DNA of 45,894 bases from Izhakiella australiensis (GTDB taxonomy: Bacteria; Pseudomonadota; Gammaproteobacteria; Enterobacterales; Enterobacteriaceae): NCBI RefSeq assembly GCF_002006995.1, contig NZ_MRUL01000025.1, forward strand, positions 1 through 45,894, given 5' to 3'. The position numbers and the translations under genes are program-made. Below, in pieces: positions 43,878 through 45,894 of the stretch; within the stretch, counting starts at the first letter, position 1; every line of letters begins with the position of its first letter. The notes beneath the pieces are model-generated. The model made no database searches, had not been told where the DNA came from, and saw nothing but the letters and a program-made list of their open reading frames with translations.

Positions 43878-45091
43878 TGTATTAGTCGCGACTTGATCTG
43901 ACACTGGACCTTGAAAGGTTGAGAGTTACCGGTTTTGATATGGGTGTCTAATCCTTATACAAAACACGAGGTAACTCTCATGCTTCATACTAACAATCCC
44001 ATCATCAAACACAAAGCCGGCTGCTCAATCTCGCCGGGGAACTCGGTAACGTATCAAAAGCCTGTAAGATCATGGGCGTCTCACGTGACACGTTTTATCG
44101 TTATCAGGAACTGGCTGCAGAAGGTGGTATCGATGCCCTGGTTAACCAGAACCGTCGGGTTCCCAACCTGAAGAACCGCGCCGATGAGGCCACGGAACGC
44201 GCTGTCGTTGATTACGCCATCGAGTTCCCGGCCCATGGACAGCACCGGACCAGTAATGAGCTGCGTAAAAAAGGCGTGTTTATCTCAGGCAGTGGCGTGC
44301 GCTCCATCTGGCAACGACACGACCTGGAGAACTTCCGTAAACGCCTGAAGGCGCTTGAGGAAAAGGTCGCCAGGGAAGGTATCGTGCTTACCGATGCTCA
44401 AATCGCAGCACTGGAGAAGAAGGCTCACGATGACGAGGCCTGCGGTGAAATCGAGACGGCACATCCGGGTTACCTGGGGTCGCAGGACACCTTCTGCGTG
44501 GGCAATCTGAAAGGTGTTGGCCGTATCTACCAGCAGACGTTCGTGGATACATACTCGAAAATGGCTCACTGCAAGCTGTATACGAGTAAAACGCCGATCA
44601 CCGCCGCCGACCTGCTCAATGATCGTGTACTGCCGTTCTACGAGGCACAGGGACTGCCGATGCTGAGAATACTGACCGACAGGGGTACGGAGTACTGTGG
44701 CAGAGTGGAGCAGCATGATTATCAGCTGTATCTGGCCATCAACGACATCGACCATACGAAAACGAAGGCGATGTCTCCGCAGACTAACGGCATCTGCGAG
44801 CGCTTCCATAAAACCATTTTGCAGGATTTTTACCAGGTTACGTTCCGCAGGAAGTTATATGGAGACCTTGAAAGTCTGCAGGCAGATCTGGACAACTGGT
44901 TGTGGCATTACAATAATGAGCGAACTCATCAGGGTAAAATGTGCTGCGGGCGTACGCCGATGGCAACATTGCTCGATGGTAAGCGCTCGATGGTAAGCGG
45001 GTCTGGGCAGAAAAGAATCTGAACCAGATTTAATCTGACAGACACCTGTACAAATAACCGGTAACTGTCAGATCAGGTCTGAGCTAGTACA
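43878..45091 (+). mobile_element. IS481-family element copy 2, full length
   Basis: 1214 bp, with ends TGTATTAGTCGCGACTTGAT and, on the other side reading inward, TGTACTAGCTCAGACCTGAT. The flanks show no target duplication. It is the parent-like copy for the truncated element at 813, differing by a handful of changes. Confidence 0.85.
43980..45022 (+). pseudogene. IS481-family transposase, two small lesions
   Basis: Starts at ATG 43980, but a G missing near 44020 (GCCGGCTGC versus GCCGGGCTGC in copy 1) shifts the frame after about 14 codons. The remainder is open from about 44030 (long frame with ATG 44072) through the DDE region. Near the end a 14-bp tandem duplication (CTCGATGGTAAGCG, about 44973-45000) changes the C-terminus to SMVSGSGQKRI. 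Translation from 44072 would lack the first DNA-binding residues. Likely inactive, with lesions different from copy 1. Confidence 0.8.
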
Positions 45092-45163
45092 TGTCAGGAT
45101 CGCATAACAGTTGTAGCTGCGGGAAGCATCCTGTCGTTTAACTCTGATTTATTCAACAAAGCC
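45092..45163 (+). mobile_element. IS903-like terminal scrap
   Basis: About 70 bp ending in GATTTATTCAACAAAGCC (45146-45163), the same terminal repeat as at 42505, directly joined to traI sequence. No coding content. Confidence 0.6.
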
Positions 45164-45431
45164 AAGATGAAGTCGTAACCCGGACGGTGTTTGTTCGCCC
45201 CGTCCTGGGTCCGGTTGAGGTCGCTGCCGTCCGGCAGGCGTCCCTCCAGAACCTTCGTAAAGACCTTCTGATCCACCCCGCCACTCAGCCCCAGCGCTTC
45301 AGCCCCTTTTCCGGCCCAGCGCTCGCCCATACTGCCGATAACGTAGTAGTTATCCTTGTCGGTGTAATAATTGCCCGCGCTGCCGGCGGATTTTACCGAC
45401 CCGATGCTCATCATCAGATGTATCCTCCCCG
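45164..45431 (-). pseudogene. traI: Duplicate 5' fragment of traI with the end of traD
   Basis: The reverse strand repeats the first about 83 codons of TraI ([20 protein letters not shown] to HRPGYDF) and the last few bases of traD (about 45418-45431), with several silent or single-base differences from 33500-33772 (for example SDLNRTQDG versus SDLSRTQDG). It is cut by the IS903-like end on the left. It holds the catalytic tyrosines but cannot work. The differences suggest it came from a related plasmid by recombination, not from a recent copy. Confidence 0.9.
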
Positions 45432-45464
45432 GTAGTTTCTCTCCTCAAAGAAACGTATACCCCA

Positions 45465-45514
45465 TTGACATATACGCAACCACAAATCACAATGGATATA
45501 CATCTTGTATATCC
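45465..45514 (+). promoter_or_regulatory. vapBC promoter and operator
   Basis: TTGACA at 45465-45470 and CACAAT at 45488-45493 (17-bp spacer) form a reasonable promoter. Next to it is a perfect palindrome, arms GGATATACA and TGTATATCC around TCT (45494-45514), typical of a VapB(C) autoregulation site. Confidence 0.75.
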
Positions 45515-45531
45515 CAGAAAAGGAGAGTGCC

Positions 45532-45759
45532 ATGCATACAACGCTTTTTTTGAGTAACCGGACCCAGGCCGTGAGGTTGCCTAAATCGATATCCTTTCCG
45601 GAAGACGTGAAACACGTCGAAGTCATTGCCGTTGGCAGAAGCCGGCTCATTACACCGGCCGGCGAGTCCTGGGACAGCTGGTTTGATGGTGAAGGTGTCA
45701 GCGCTGACTTTATGAACGTCAGGGAACAACCCACAGAGCAGGAACGGGAAGGATTCTGA
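45532..45759 (+). CDS. vapB: VapB/MvpA-type antitoxin
   Basis: 75 residues from MHTTLFLSNRTQAVRLPKSI, with AGGAGA ribosome binding site 5 bp before the ATG. N-terminal SpoVT/AbrB-type DNA-binding swapped hairpin (QAVRLPKSISFPEDVKHVEV) and an acidic C-terminal tail that binds the toxin. Matches MvpA of Shigella-type plasmids. Its stop (TGA 45757-45759) overlaps the native vapC ATG at 45759, which is cut by the IS21 element after three codons; the rest of vapC is at 410. Confidence 0.9.
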   Translation: MHTTLFLSNRTQAVRLPKSISFPEDVKHVEVIAVGRSRLITPAGESWDSWFDGEGVSADFMNVREQPTEQEREGF

Positions 45760-45767
45760 TGCTGAAA

Positions 45768-45823
45768 TATTAGACGTCAACTACTCAGGCCGGTACGCGT
45801 CAACTATTCTGGCCGCCTTTCAG
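45768..45823. mobile_element. Right end of IS21-family element
   Basis: Begins TATTAGACGTCAACTAC, matching the left end, with the CGTCAACTA motif repeated (about 45775 and 45800). The 7-bp GCTGAAA before it (45761-45767) repeats at 400-406. Confidence 0.7.
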
Positions 45824-45892
45824 TTACTTCTTAACTGACTGCTGGGTTACTGCTTTCGACGTTTTCTTTCTGTAGCTTTCTCCTGTTACCTC
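45824..45892 (-). CDS. istB: IstB C-terminal codons (runs off window)
   Basis: The reverse strand reads EVTGESYRKKTSKAVTQQSV then KK and stop at 45824. GES-x-RK near the end is typical of IstB C-termini. It lies at the end opposite to istA in the right orientation for a single istA-istB element. Only 22 residues are visible. Confidence 0.5.
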   Translation of the reverse strand, partial: EVTGESYRKKTSKAVTQQSVKK

Positions 45893-45894
45893 GA

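Overview
The window looks like most of an Enterobacterales plasmid, probably from the Klebsiella/Enterobacter group. It has an IncFII-type replicon (copB, copA antisense RNA, tap leader, repA, oriR), the distal part of an F-type transfer operon (traQ remnant, trbB, traH, traG, traD, traI, traX, finO) and a second backbone block that I associate from memory with IncR-like plasmids (parA-parB, a truncated umuC, an MvpAT-type vapBC pair, a resolvase). The two window ends fall inside one IS21-family element. Its ends sit on both sides of the vapB-vapC junction with the same 7-bp flanking repeat, so the window is probably almost the whole circular molecule, cut in that element.

Layout. 1-0.8 kb: istA start, IS end, and vapC cut off from vapB. 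0.8-8.2 kb: an insertion-sequence scar island (dead IS481-family copy, two IS1-family elements, two IS6-family ends). It holds a broken CheD-like deamidase candidate, a 953-residue pentapeptide-repeat protein with a SopA/NleL-like HECT-type E3 ligase C-terminus, and a umuC lacking its 5' end. 8.2-11.2 kb: a four-gene parA-parB-orf-orf operon with four copies of a palindrome that is a good parS candidate. 11.2-12.5 kb: two small hypothetical genes and two copies of a structured-RNA-like repeat. 12.5-19.6 kb: a tightly coupled four-gene operon (serine recombinase, PD-(D/E)XK nuclease, 42-residue protein, 187-residue protein). It is split by a 4.83-kb transposon that encodes an omptin outer-membrane protease plus TniA-, TniB- and TniR-like proteins. 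The transposon has 213-bp terminal inverted repeats built from regularly spaced 'GCTC(A/G)C' motifs and a 6-bp target duplication. 20-22.8 kb: five leftward plasmid genes of mostly unknown function. 22.8-25.4 kb: a hairpin-rich non-coding stretch, the origin, and the repA/copB control region. 25.5-42.1 kb: nuc, a DsbA-like gene, finO, broken traX, traI, traD, a Sel1-repeat gene, a TraS-like gene, traG, traH, trbB. 42.1-45.2 kb: IS debris (IS903-like, IS3-family, second IS481 copy) and a duplicated 5' end of traI. 45.4-45.8 kb: vapB with its operator.

How it works together. Copy number should be set by CopA RNA and CopB acting on repA, and segregation by ParAB acting on the palindromes. The toxin-antitoxin pair is now uncoupled by the IS. 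The transfer genes kept (coupling protein, relaxase, TraG/TraH, TrbB, FinO) cannot make a pilus alone. If the replicon really closes through the IS21 element, traM to traF are missing and the plasmid should not be self-transmissible. Cargo of most biological interest is host-interaction type (omptin, E3 ligase-like effector, possible deamidase) rather than antibiotic resistance; I see no resistance gene. Family names and comparisons with F, R1, SopA, OmpT and others rest on recalled family features, because no database search could be run.
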